Source: Anthonomus grandis grandis
Taxonomy: Eukaryota > Arthropoda > Insecta > Coleoptera > Curculionidae
Direction: 5' to 3'
Assembly (NCBI RefSeq): GCF_022605725.1
Contig: NC_065551.1
Span: 34,224,001-34,288,000 of the forward strand
Length of the DNA stretch: 64,000 nucleotides
Shown: one piece after another, positions 12,301 to 27,300 of the stretch
How positions within the stretch are numbered: the stretch's first letter is position 1
How the letters are laid out: each line of letters starts with the position of its first letter
Translations under genes and position numbers: made by a program
Notes under the pieces: model-generated
What the model saw: only the letters and a program-made list of their open reading frames with translations
The model's database searches: none
Told to the model about the DNA's origin: nothing

Positions 12301-15300
12301 TCCAACTGAAGTAAACGTTATTCTATCGCAAGAAAAGTAGCGAAGAATTTATCATATAATAATACTTCCATAGTAGGAAAACCAGATACATTTTCTGAAC
12401 TAGGTAATAATACAAATTCAATAATATACCCTCAGAAGGGGTCCTTTTCACTTAAGCTCCTATTTCAATTCCAGTAGACTTCTCATGTTAGCAGTAAATA
12501 TTTTAGCCGGCAACGCACTTTTTTCCAATAATTATTAAAATAAAATCAAAACGCATCCCAGTAACCATACCAATACCACATGGAACCATATCAGCCTAAA
12601 TTTCCTAGCGATAGAGGCACATCTAGTGGGTATATGTTAAAAGGTAACTAAAATAATATAATTAAAAGGTATTTTAGATTTAAGTTAAAAATATATTCTT
12701 TAAAAAATAGTTACACAACAGACATTTTGCAAAAGGGTAATGAAGCAAAGGGAGAATTTTATTTAACCGATTCTCATTAATTATACCGCTAACAGTTTCA
12801 CATTAAAATATTTTTTTATATTAATTTTGATGATGAAACTATGTAGAATGGTTCAAACTTTAGCATCCTGTCTTGAGAATATACAGAATATAGTTTTCAT
12901 CAAACCTGGAACGTAAATAATTTAACACGTCCACTTTTTTTGCCTACCACACATTTCCCTATTAAAAAATGGTTTTCGCTGATTGATTAATTAGGGACGC
13001 AGTTTTTTAGCCTAGGGAGTCAGTTTCAGTTGATGTTGGATACTTCGAGAACTACAAGTCACCTATTCACTAACTGCTAATTTATCAGCAATACTAATGC
13101 AAAAATTATTCGATACTCAAGTGTAACATAATATAAATAACTAGTGCTTCATTTGCTTCATGAAGAGGGAGCCAAAAATTGGTGTTTCGTCTTCATTTAT
13201 TTGTTTCCAAGATTTAAATTCAAGGTTTGATCCGTTCAAAAAACTCAATTCGGGACTGAGTTTGCATTTGCCAGGAATTTGAAGTAAGTGTTTATGGATT
13301 TTCTGGATGTTGCAATTATCTTTATCTATATCCAGAGATTCGAAGTAATTTTTTTTTAAAGCTTTTGGAGTAATCTTTTATGGTTTGCAAGCGTTAAAAG
13401 TAAGGCATTAAAACAAGTTAGTTATTTTCTATATATTCCAGGCATTTGACGTTATTTTATTCGGGGATTTGAAGTAATTCTTTAGACTAATCAAAATATT
13501 TTGTGTCTTTATGTTTTTCAGGGTCTTAGTGCCAGCCTTTACCTCCTTTATTTGATATAATTTGGCATATCTTATATTAGGCTTTTACGTTATTGTTTTA
13601 CTCAAAGAAATAGTTTACTTTTTCTCAAAGAGACCGCTTTAAATTAAATAGTAATAAATTAAATTGCTAATAAACTAAAATTCATTTTCCAGATATTTGA
13701 AGTCATTTTTTCATGGTTTTCTAGTTTCCGGAACCATTTTTCATAAATTGCAGGGATTTCAATTAATTTTTGATGTGAGCCTTAGAAGAAATGGGTTTCT
13801 TTCTAGGTGTATTCCAAGCATTTGATGTTTATTTTATTCGTTTTTCGGTCGTTTGAAGTAATTTTTTAAGCTAATGGAATAATGTAGTATCTATTATTTG
13901 TCTTTCTTTTTTATCTCCGTCTTTGTACAATAATAGCGAAGTATTTTAAGTTCAAGCAATTTTTCATTTGCAGGAATTTTTTGTGTTCTTAGAGATTTTT
14001 AATTATGTATTTTTTTTTTTAATTTAATGATCCAAATAAGAATATATCGTTTGGAATATTGTTGGGTTTAGGAATCCATAAAATAAAAGTCCAAACCTGT
14101 TTAAATTTGCCGTATTTGTTTCGCAAATAAACATCTTCAGGGCTAATTCAATATGTTGGGACTTAAGGCAAAAAAAATTATACAAAAAGACTCCTTTTTT
14201 AGGGACGCGACATTAGATAACACATGGACATATACAATACTTTTAAAATATAATTTATCACAGTAAAATAATTGTCTCTTTTGTCTAAATGTCTAATTTC
14301 TCACAGTAAAATAGTTGTCTAATGTCCTAAATTGACAATTTGACATCGTACCTAAAAGAATCTTTCTGTATAAATGTTCATTTTAATCATTTTTTTTTGT
14401 CCAACATATTGAATTGGTCCTGAAAATGCAAATATATTTTGCGAAACGTCGGCAAATTTAAATAGGCTCCCTAAACTCAGCAAAGAATACATTTTTAACA
14501 ATTTTTTTGTTTTCCAGAATTTTAGACACTTTGTATGTATTCCAGGCGGTTGGTCTCATTTTATGTACTTTTCAAACATTTAAAGACTATTCCAGGCATT
14601 TGACACAATTTTAACAATTCTAGGGATTTAAGGTACTTTTTCTCTTTTCCAGGGAAATTCAGGATGATCTTCTGTATTTTCCAGGAACTTAAAGTTTACT
14701 TTTCTCTTCTAAAGATTTGGAATAATGAAACTTCCGTGGTTTTACGGGGTTTGAAATGATTTTACTTGTCTTTCGAGCTTCTGGAGGCAATTTTTATGTT
14801 TTCAAGAGATTGTAGATATTTGTCCAAGTTTTCCATACTTGTAGAATCAATCATGTAACCTCCATCTATTCCAAACCAATTTTTTTCATATATGTTCGGT
14901 AGTTTAATTAATTTTTTACTTCATTCCAGGGGTTTAGATGACTTTCCTCGATTTTTACATTTTCAGAGTTAATAGTTATGTCTTCTATGATTTTTGGGGA
15001 TTCTTGATAAATGTTCACATTTTTCAGCCTTCCAGGAAGGACCAAAATAAAATTTCCAGAATGAAATTCACTTAAAATAGCATAAAACATAAATTTCTAG
15101 TTTAGGAAGAAAAGAAGTTTTATAAAGCGAGACGATAATACTCACCAACTGATGTGCAAAAATGTTTATGAGCCTCCAGTGTTTTCATGCAACGCTTGTT
15201 CCTCAAATCCCAGATCCTTAGTGTTTTATCGTCGCTGGCGGACACCAGGAACTTACCGCCGGGATGGAACACCACCCCCCTGACCCAATTGTCGTGACCT

Positions 15301-18300
15301 GTCAGTACGAACAAGGCGATTCCTGCACCGACGTCCCATATCCTACACAAAAGTCAAAGTGTTTTATTTTGTAATGGTCTTGAAACAGCAAATTTCAATT
15401 ATTGGAGTGAGTGGTAAGTGGTGGTCTTACCTAATGGTTTTGTCTCTGGATCCAGAAGCCAAAAACGGTCCCATGTGGGCCCCCTTCTTATTGTCGGCCC
15501 CCGCGGCCTCGTTGATCGCATTACTGGACACGTCCGGGGCCCAGGCGATACATTCGACCACGTGGTCGTGCGCCCTCAGTTCGGCCCTGCACTCCTTCGA
15601 AGCCACCGACCAAACCCTTACGGACTGATCGTTCGAGCAGCTCGCCAATAGGCTCCCGTCGGGCGACGGTCTTACCATTCTTACCTAATAAATCGATTTA
15701 ATTAATATTTATTAAAATAAAGTCAAAACATGCTTTATTGTCGAAAGATTAACGTCTCATTGACAAAGCTAAAATTAAATTATAAAATAATATAGATGGG
15801 TCAAAATTTAGATAATAAATAAAAATTAACATACCATATAAATAAAGCACTTGACAGAAACAAAAAATAAAAGAAAGCAAAATAAAATTAAATGAAATAA
15901 GGTGGGTGTTACTTTTCTAATAATATTTAAAAATTATTTTTTATACGAGTATAAAACAAAAAGTAGAAAATTCAGTATCATTGTTTTCAGAATATTATAT
16001 TCTGTCGAAATACGTAATAATATACCAAGTGTCCCGTTTAAAATAAGAAAGTTAGGGCCATTTCCTGTTAAACCGGAAGTGATGGAAAATAAAAGAATAT
16101 GTCAAAAAATGCTCTTATAACTATTCTATCGATATACCAAATTTCATTTGTTTATCTTGAGAAGTAACAAAGTTATTTAGTGGTCCCCTTTTTCTGTGTC
16201 ACCCGGTATATTTAAAAGAAAAGTTAATTTTTCGAAAAATCCATTAATAACCGTGAGCTTAATAAAATAATAAATAATAGCCTAATAAACCGTGAGCCTA
16301 ATAAACCGATTCAATTAGAGGCGTAAAATTCTTCTTGTAACCACGTACCCATTCCCGGTGTCCCGTATATGTCCTCACGCAATATCCCGTCGACACCTCC
16401 CACATCTTGATGGTCTTGTCCCGGCTGCAGGACACGACGAAATCCCCGGCGGGCATAAAAGCGACCCCGGACACGTTATGATCGTGTCCGAGCATCGTCC
16501 TAATACAATCGAAACTCTGCTGGAAGTCCCATAATTTGATGCTCATGTCTGAGCTGCAGGACACCTAAGAACCAATTGAAAACTTGACTCAGTCGATTGT
16601 ATTATGATTTAAAAATGTTTTTCGTTATATATAGAGGGTGTTTCGCAATGTAAAAGACAAAATTTCACTACGTGTTCTTTGCGTAAAGCCTCGAAAACGT
16701 CCGCAAAAGGGTCCTTATCAAGATATGATTTTTTTCTTTTTAATTTAATAGTGTTATTGTGCTAAAAACTACAATGCTATAATAATGATTATCTCTAGTA
16801 TGCCGTTCGATCAACACCAAGTAGGAGGATTATTGTTTTTTTTTTTTGTTTGGTACCATGGATACATCTTTTGTTTGTTCTTCTGTCACAGTAGTTGCGT
16901 CAAAAATTTGCACAAATTAGTGTCATGTTTGTTCACAAATGAAGAACACGCAGACATGCTGCTAGTGTATGGATATTGATAGAGCAGCAGTATTTGAATA
17001 CCACCGCAGGCATCCAAATCGATAACATAGTTTATTGTTCAGGAACTACAACATATATAATTCTTATTAACAAAGCCTGAATGACTTACCTACAATATTA
17101 AGTTTTATAAGATGTACAATAAAAACATAGAACCCACAAGGATAGTAACATTTAACAATGACAGAAATATTTTACTAATACAGTTGTTGGTCAAATTAGA
17201 GAATCTTGAAAGCCTAATAGAGACTAGATGCTACTCAAGATTAAACAAAAAATACTCATCAACAGAATAAAATGCATGGTCAATTAAAAGGTTTTTGCAT
17301 TTATATCAACATTTTTAAATTCTTAATGCAACGAACACTCAATTACAAGTGGTTATATATTTTAATGCCCATAGAAATAATAGAGTCTGTTATGTAACTA
17401 AGGTGAAAAATAGACAAACATGTTCCTGGCGTGTTTGATAAGTTCGGGCATATGAAACATTAGAAAGATGTTTGTGAATAATATACACTGTTTCCAAAAC
17501 AAAAAGAGTTGGTAGGGTGATGACTTTATTTCCAATGAATACATGGATCTACCAGACACAATAACCGAACAAGAGAGGATTGAAAAAAAGATATTGATTA
17601 CAAAAAGCTCAGAATGCAATATAGTATATTTAATGTGATTCCACCCAGGCAAAATAACTAGTCCGTGCAATAAAGGCATCAAGTTCTCTTGCAGTTACCT
17701 TCACGCTATAGCAACCGGAAGGCAGCTTCCTATTTAGACAGCTCACATGACAGTCAAATTTCAACCTGTCATCTATGTGCAAACCCAGATATTTAGAACC
17801 TTCAAAATTTGAGTCTCAATGGCAATATTTTCCAAGTGCATGTCTAAATTTAACAACATGAGATTTAAATTTAAGTTAAGAGCTAGTTGATTAGCATCAC
17901 ACCAATACTTAATCTTTTGAAGGTCAACAGCAATAATATTTTGCAGATGGAGAGGGTTGTCCATGTCCAGTGATCACAGCTGTGCAATCATCAGCAAAAG
18001 CCCCAATCTCTCCGAGAAATATAAGGTTTGGATAATATATTTGGGAGAGTTTTTAATCAACTGAAGCCAACAGGATCATTTCCAAAAATGCTTCTTTCAT
18101 TCGTCCATCAGGAGCTGTCCAAGATGTAATACTAGATAGTGTTAAACAGTAACCAACAACTAGTGTGTGCAAGAACATCATGTCGCACTGGTTGCCCTTG
18201 AATGACTTTTTGAAGAACAATTCATAATTTTGGTTTGTAACTGCAACCAGACCAAGCTCTGCAACACATTGATTTGCTCCCACATATGCAGTTTTGCAAT

Positions 18301-21300
18301 TGGATCATTAAACGTTGTAAATTGGTTAGTAGGTAACGTTTTGTTCACCGATGAGGCTTCATTCACTCCAGATTGTGTCAATAATTTAAGAAATTCCTAT
18401 TCTTGGCAGCTTGAAAATCCCTATGCAGCAAGCAACAAAAATTTCCAACACCATTTTTCGTTTAATGTTTGGCGTTGGTCTGGTTTGATGGATTGAGTTT
18501 AATGGTCGTTTGACATCCGAAATTTACCTTTAGTTCTTACGAGAAGAACATGTGTGTTGTTAGAGAATATTCCTACTCAAAGATGCTAAGAAATGAAGAA
18601 TTTAGTGTATGTAGATAAATCACATACCAGGGTTCATATTGCTTGATAAAATTAATAATAACGCTAAAGACCTAAGTAATAACCACAGAGTTATTGAGGA
18701 AGCCATCAGCCACATCTTTAAAAATAATATTAAAACTTATTTTAATCATTCTAATTTCTTATATCGTTATGCAAACGATATAAGAAATTAGTAATATAAT
18801 AAATTAGAATATTTGGAGCCCTAGGCATGGCGTTTACATTAATCGTTTCAAAAGCGTTCAAAACAAATTTTTAAAGTTCCTGCCTTTAAAACCAAATTTA
18901 GTGATTATCATGTTCATGTAATTCGAAAACATTTTAATGTAATTACATTGTTTAATAGGCATATACATAAGTGATCTATTTTGTCACTTTTAAATTCCTC
19001 AAGCTAACAAAATAAAATATTTTATGTCCTTGAAAAAACACAAATTCCGCTCAAAATTCTCCGTTAGCAGCAATAAATATTAAAAGGATTTGGATTTCTT
19101 TAGTATGTCTCCAAACAATTTTAAAAATGCCTTGAAAAGAACACTGGAATGGTATTTTTTCTAATTAAGTTGGGTTACTCGAGTTAATTAATTACCCACT
19201 TTTACATATATTACAACCTAAAACAATTGTACAATAAATAAACAAACAAAAAAAGAACCTTACCAAAAGTTTCCCGGACGCATCGAAGGCAATATCCTGT
19301 ATCGGATCGGTGTGTCCCTTGAGGGTGCGTTCGTACTCGCCAGTTTCGAAGTCCCACACCTTCATGGTGGCGTCCTCGCTCGCCGACACCATAAGACTGA
19401 ACACCGGATGAAATATGACACGTGTTATTGGCGCCCTGTGCCCTGAAATTATTCAAACAAGATCAGCGACAGTTTATTTATATACTATACAGTGAATTTT
19501 TTTTTATCTCGGGTCATAGGGTTTTACGTGTAATATTTTCAACCCCATGTTAGAACCTGTTCTATTTAATCGATAGGATTGAAACTTGGAACAAGTGAAG
19601 TTTAAGTTAACAGACTTTAAAAAATCCCATTATTTATTCCATTATCCCGTTTTTCTGATGAAAAAATTTGCTTTTTCTGCACCTCGTAACCTTCATTACC
19701 TTTACACTTCAAAGCAGGTAGACAAATATCTGACAGCGACACAAAATAATTTTTAAATTGCTCCATTGAAATTGTTCAAAAACTCTTTAAAATGTCGATT
19801 TACACTACGGAGGAACGTATTGAGATGGTTTCAAACTACATTAGAGGAATGTCGGCGCAAGAAGTGGTAGATAATTTTGCCGTGTCTTATCCTAACCGTC
19901 CCGTCCCGTCTAGATCAACTGTACAACTTATTACAATTGGATGCATCGCCAGTTCTCACTTAAAACGAAAAAGAATCGAAACTGTAGTAGACGAAGAATT
20001 TAAAATGGAGGTATGCTTGGCCGTTGAAGAAAATCCAACAAATAGTCTTACTCAGTTTGCTGAAGTTACCAGAAAAAGTAGGAGTAGTTGCTATAAGGCA
20101 ATCAGAAAAGAAAAATACAAATCTTTTAAAGTTAGAACTGTTCAAGAACTCTTGCCTAATGATTATTTTCTTAGAATGCAGTTTTGTGAACAGTGGATGG
20201 AACGAATTAACAACGACCCCACAATTACAAACAAAATACTATTTTCAGACGAAAGTACTTTCTGTACAAATGGTACAGTCAACAAACAAAATACTCGAAT
20301 ATGGGCGCGAGAAATTCAGGTGCAGGTCATTCCCGTATTAGGAAACGCTGTTCAAAATGGCAGGATAATTTTTCAACATGATGGAGCCTCCGCTCATAGT
20401 GCAGCGACTGTTACCGAGTTTTTGAATGCCACGTTCCTAGGACGCTGGATTGGACGTTTTGGGCCATCTAAATGGCCGGCGCGAAGCCCCGATCTTTCGC
20501 CTTTAGATAACTTTTATTGGGGCTATCTATCATCGAAAGTGTTTGATATTGTTAGAGGCAGCATTACTTCCCGGCAGCTCCTAAATGTTAAACGACATTT
20601 CTACAACTGTCTGGGCTTTTGTTTGGCTCAATTTGGAGGTTACTTTGAACAATTTATTTGAAAGGTTTTATTTGTTTATTGTTGATTTTTGAAAATATAT
20701 TTTTGAGATTTTGAGGAAATTATTTTGTGTCACTGTGATATTTGTCTACCTGCTTTGAAGTGTAAAGGTGCAGAAAAAGCAAACTTTTTCATCAGAAAAA
20801 CGTATTTTAAATAGGTTTCTCGCAAATTTTTTTGCAAAATAATCGGATTTTTTTAAGTCTGTTAACTTAAACTTCACTTGCTCCAAGTTTCAATCCTAAC
20901 GATTAAATAGAACAGATTCTGACATGGGGTTGAAAATATTACACGTAAAACCCTATGACCCGAGATAAAAAAAAAATGCACTGTATAGAGGAGTAGCTGT
21001 TTTAATAGCTGCCAGTAGGTGAATTTTGGTGTAATCTCGGGGATTAACAGTTTATTGGAGTTGCTACTGGAGTATGTGCTTGATTAGGTTTCAATGGAAC
21101 TTCAGAGCAAAAGGTCTATGAGAAAGAAGAAATATAAGAGGATTGGATAAGAAAATGTTACATCAGAATTTGCCCGGTGGAGTGGATTTATCGATCGGTA
21201 CCAATTCCATTGGAATGTATGGCATTCGAAATTGATGGATATCTTTGATGCATTGGAAGTGGTTAAACCTTTTACGGACTTGATTCTCAATTCCGGAATT

Positions 21301-24300
21301 CTCAATTTTAGAAACGTATTATTGATTTCTTCCAGGCCTTGAAAATAGTTACTAACGTCTTCCAGAAAATTGAAGCAATTTTTTCATTTTTGGCAGGTTT
21401 TCGAAGTAATTTTTTAAATTTTTCCAGGCACTTCAAATAATTTGTGATTTTCTCCCAGGCTTCAAATAATTGTAATTAATTTAGCTTAATATACAATTAA
21501 TTATTTACTGGTAGCTGGATTCAAATAAATAAATCTCAGACTATCGGATTTATTTTTATCTTTCAAGCATTTGATATCATGTTTGACTATATTCCAAGCA
21601 CTTTATACAATGTTAGACTATTATTTAGATAATGTATCTTCCAGACATTGGGAATTGTTTTTCTTTCATGTTTTCAAGAATTTCGCGGTATTTTTTAAAA
21701 ACCTTCCAGGCTTTTAAACAACTTTCAACACTATTTCAGACTTTTTCAGTTATTCTTTCACTCTTCCATGTATTTCAAATAATTTACAATTTAAATCCAA
21801 AGTTGCAGCTTTTTTTAATCTTCCAAGTATTTCAAATAAGTTTTAAACTATACCTAGGTGTTTGATAAAGGGTTTTTACTGATGGTTTTTTGATGATTTT
21901 CTTCGAGGCTTTCGCAGTCAATTTACCAATAATTATTAAACTAATTTTTTCAACACTTTAATACGGCTTTAAGGCTTTTGAGATAATTGTTTCAATCTTC
22001 CAGTCACTTAAAATATTGTTTTATTTTCTCCCAGGTTTTTAGAGTAATTTTTTTTTTAAATCTTCCAGGCTTTGTTTTAATTCCACACTATTTGAAGGCT
22101 TATGTAGTTAATTGTTCAGATTTTCACCTTGTGGGCAACAATTTGTTTATTCTATTCCAGGCTTCCACAGTTATTTTTTTTTAATTTCCAGGTATTCGAA
22201 ATAATTGTTGACACTATTCCAGGCTTTTGAAGTCATTCTTTTAATCTTCCAGGCACTTCAAATAATTTGTGATTTTCTCTAAGGCTTCAAATAATTGTAA
22301 TTAATTTAGCTTAATATACAATTAATTATTTACTGGTAGCTAGATTAAAATAAATAAATCTCAGACTATCGGATTTATTTTTATCTTTCAAGCATTTTAT
22401 ACAATCTTAGACTATATTTTAGGTTTTCTACAGTAAAGAAATACCTGTATCTTCCAGACATTTGGAATTTCTTTTCCATCATGTTTTCAAGAATTTTGAG
22501 GTATTTTTTTATGTTGCAGGCTTTGAAGTAACTTTCAACACTATTTCAGACTTTTTCAGTCATTCTTTCACTCCTCCATGCATTTGAAATAATTTACAAT
22601 TTAATTCCAAGCTTCCGCAGCTTTTTTAAATTCTTCCAGGCATTTCAAATAAGTTTTAAACTATACCTAGGTATTTGATAAAGTGTTTTACTGATTTTTG
22701 ATGATACCAATAATAATTAAACTAATTTTCAACACTATTCGAGGCTTTTGAGGTCATTGTTTCAATCTTCCAGGCTTTGTAATAACTCGACACTATTTGA
22801 AGGCTTTTGTAGTCAATTGTTCAGCTTTTCACCTTGTGGGCAATAATTTTTGATTTTATTCCAGGCTTCTACAGTTATTTTTTTAACTTCCAGGTGTTTG
22901 AAATAATTACTGACACTATTCCAAGCTTTTGGAGTCATTCTTTTAATTTCATTCTTTTTCAGGATTTTGGAGCCACTTTGCAGGTGTGCTAGGCACTTGA
23001 GCTACATACTTGTAAGTTTCTTTCTGCAGTTCCTATATTGTAGATAAAACATTATTGGGGCGTCATTAACCCAATTCAACCTCACTTCAGGCAACTCCAC
23101 TTGATGGAGAAGGTAAAAATACAATTACTCATTAAGTAAATCGTAGATTGAATACTGTTTAATCTATTACACAATATTCAACAAGGGTCCTTAGGTACAG
23201 GAACCTGTTTTTTTTTTTTTTTAATGATTTAAAGAGCTTTTATGGCAGTCCAATGAGAGATAGAGCTGATCACTACTTGTGACAGTAATCAACCCACTAA
23301 TTCGACCCCTAACAGTCCGTTTTACTTAGGGTATAAATTATTCTATTTTAGGGCTAATTGCTTACTCATTATCCTAATGGTATTCGTAAATGTACCAATA
23401 AAGTGGCTAACACTTGAAATTCCTTTCCAATATCTTGAATCAAGAGAAAGGAATGTAAATATTTATTTAAGGCCCCCTATAAACTTGTTACTTCAGCTTG
23501 TTTGACTAGATAAAAGGGCCTTAATGGCTTATGTTTACAAATGGATAAAGTCACTCAATTAGTGTATTCAAAGAGGGAGTGGTAAGTAAGATTAAGTAAT
23601 ATTAAGAATTTTGTGTGAATGCCCTGTTATAAAACGACATAAAAAAATAAAATGTTTATTTGGAAACAGCTGAGTGGTTAAACAGGTCTTTCTCTCTCTA
23701 AGTAACAAGAACAATACGGTATACATTATGATATTATTATGTTATATGTATACCGGCTATTATGCATAAACGGTAGAGTTATTATTAAGGGGATTGCGTT
23801 GTTTAAAGCTCGCTCAGGTAAAAACCAGTTTTTTTATTAGGCATAAAATACTAGTTTAATTATGTGAATTTCAATTGTAAAACAGAATCGGGTCAAAAGT
23901 TGCGACATACCGGTTAAAGCGAACTTTTCGGGCGGTCTGGGGATCCACTCGGAAGGGCAGCGTTTGTTCCTAGTGGGGGCTCCCTCGATGTACTCCTTTT
24001 CCGCGTCGTTCAGTTTCGACTCCAGTTCCATCACTTTTTTCTGGAGTCGAATGACCGACGTCCATTTCTTCTCCAATAAACCTCCAAACTTTCGCTCCAC
24101 CTCCCCGGGCATATCCGCCTCCTTTTTGAACGCATCCAGAGCTTCCGTATACCCGTTACTGCTCAAATAATCAGCGATGGCTTTGTTACTAAAAATTAAC
24201 AAAAAACAAAGACGTAAATATTTGACAGTTGACAGATCGCAATTATTGTCACCATGACATTTGTGACAATTGACAGCTATGAAGTGTGTCAATAATGACA

Positions 24301-27300
24301 GTTGACAGATCGCACTATTGTGCTCTCCATTCACGAACTTAATTTGTAAACGACGCTTGGGTATGTATCTTGCTCCTTAATTAATACGTGAATAATGTAT
24401 CACCATCTTTGTTTAAAGGTATTTGGTCCACTGTTTCTCAAAACTGAATTATTGTTAATTGTCTAATGTGTTGTTTATGATAGAATAATATATTTTTACT
24501 ACATATATAAACCCTTGCTAATTACAAACCCTCATAAAATCATCGTATTAATTTGTACATGGAAGGAAAGTAAGTAACTCGTAATAGTAAAAATAGAAAG
24601 AAAATAAATTAATAAATAAAATTCTTTCATAAATTTTAACGAAATTCTTAAAGAAGTACAAGAAAAATCACAGATCTAACGCAACTTTCTATTTTTGTAA
24701 ACATAACCTCTCAAAAACTTTAATTGTTTTGTTTCCCTACTATTGACACAACTACACTTGTCTCCGTCGGATTCATAGATATGACAGAAATCCGTTCTGA
24801 CATGAAAATAGGTTGACATTGACAGATCGCACTTATTGGCATTCATGACGGCTATGAAGTTTGACAATTATGACAGTTGACATTGACACATCTGCACCCT
24901 TGGATTTGTAATTTATTTATATTGGATTATGAGAAATCCGTTTTGTATAATGACTCACGCTTAGGTAACTGCTTTTCTTTTCAAAAATAAGTAAGTATAC
25001 AAGGTGTCGGTTTCATAACCATAACGAACGATACGCGAGCCGGTATTGACTAAAATATTTGCGGTACGCTAGACAGAGAGGTCAACAAATTGCTGGTTGC
25101 GCTACAAATCGTTCCCGGCATAAATTAAATGCAATTACGGTCAATTTTTCTTTTTTTTTCTTTGTTTAAATTATTGAAATAAAATCGTGATCTGCTAACG
25201 AGGCGAGGTCGTTAACGGAACGCGATCCAACTATTTAGATAAACACTTTTTTTTTGGGGTTTTCCTGATAAACATTGGAAGAGTTCGCTACAAAATCTTT
25301 ATCGTGAAATATTGTCTGTTCCGTATTATTTTCCCAGTCCCACTTTCGAGAGGTTAACCACATTATTCGCGAAACGTTCATTATAAATAGCTCGACTTCC
25401 GTATTTCAGTTTTCTGACGTAATATGCCAGGGATTTTTTCCCACAAAAAAAAAATCACTATTTTTGGAGAATTATAATGCACTCATATTGATGCATGCCT
25501 GTCCTACAAACTGCTAACGACATCTTTGAGCAAAAAAAGTGAAACCGGGCGAACTTTTTAGCTTTCCAACCTTTAGCTACAGAAACCTGCATTTATTTAA
25601 TATTTACACGAGCCTTTATCAGCGTTTGCCAAAAGATAACTCTGGATAATGACAAAGTCTCGGAGAGACATTCGGGTCAATGAAGGTGTGTGTCGATAAC
25701 TTAGGATAAGTCCAGGAATTCTTAACTCAGGAAACCGTTTGGTGCCTTAAATTGAAGGCTAAACAGTGGTCCAGCAAATGCCAAAGACCATTTTAAAATA
25801 TCTTAAGAACTTTCACATTTATGAGGCAAAATGTCTGCCCATATCAATTAAGGTCCATGGAGGTATGTATCAATGACTTAGGATAAGTCCAGGAGTTTTT
25901 AATTTAAGAAGACGTTTTGTATCTTGAATTAAAGGTGAAACATGGGTCCAGCGAATGCTGAGGATCATTTTAATGTATCTTAAGAACTTTGGAGCTTATG
26001 AGGCAAAGTGTTTGCTCATATTATTAAAAGACATATAAGGTTCATGGAGGTGTCGATGACTCCAGTGACACTCCAGGAATTCTTAACTTAATCATGAATT
26101 TATAGCTGTTAATAAATTCGTTAATTAATTATTCCAAAAATTTGAGTCATAATTTTAATTAAAGTACCTGAGAAACTTACAGCTCGACTGCCTGGAATTG
26201 TAAAATAATTTAAATTGTAACTTCATTAATAAATTCATTAATTAATTATTCCAAGCATTTGAGTCACAATTTTAATTAAAGTGCCCGAAATTTACAGCTC
26301 GACTGCCTGGAATTGTAAATTAATTTAAATTGTAACGTCATTGATAAATTAATTAGTTAATTATTCCAGGCATATGAGTCATAATTTTAATTAAAATGCC
26401 TAAAACTTAGAGCTCTACTGCCTGGAATTGTAAAATAATTTAAACGTTTGTAATGTCATTAATAAATTCATTAATTAATTATTCCAGGCATTTGAGTCAT
26501 AATTTTACAGTGCCTGAAATTTACAGCTCTACTGCCTGGAATTGTAAAATAATTTAAATTGTAACTTCATTAATAAATTCATTAATTAATTATTCCAGGC
26601 ATTTGAGTCATAATTTTAATTAAAGGGCCTAAGACTTAAAGCTCTACTGCCTGGAATTGTAAAATAATTTAAACGTTTGTAACGTCATTAATAAATTCAT
26701 TAATTAATTATTCCAGGAATTTGAGTCATAATTTTAATTAAAGTACCTGAGAAACTTACAGCTCGACTGCCTGGAGTTGTAAAATAATTTAAATTGTAAC
26801 GTCATTGATAAATTAATTAATTAATTATTCCAGGCATTTGAGTCATAATTTTAATTGAAGTGCCTGAAATCTACAACTTGACTGCCTGGACTTGTAAAAT
26901 AATTTAAACGTTTGTAACGTCATCAATAAATTCATTAATAAATTATTCCAGGAATTTCAGTCACAATTTTAATTAAAGTACCCGAAATTTACAGCTCTAC
27001 TGCCTGGAATTGAAACATAATTTAAATTGTAACTTCATTAATAAATAAATGAATTAATTATTCCAGGCATTTGAGGCATAATTTTAATTAAAGTGCCTGA
27101 AATCTACAACTTGACTGCCTGGACTTGGAAAATAATTTAAATTGTAACTTCATTAATTAATTATTCCAGGCATTTGAGTCATAATTTTAATTAAAGGGCC
27201 TAAGACTTAAAGCTCTACTGCCTGGAATTGTAAAATAATTTAAACGTTTGTAACGTCATTAATAAATTCATTAATTAATTATTCCAGGAATTTGAGTCAT

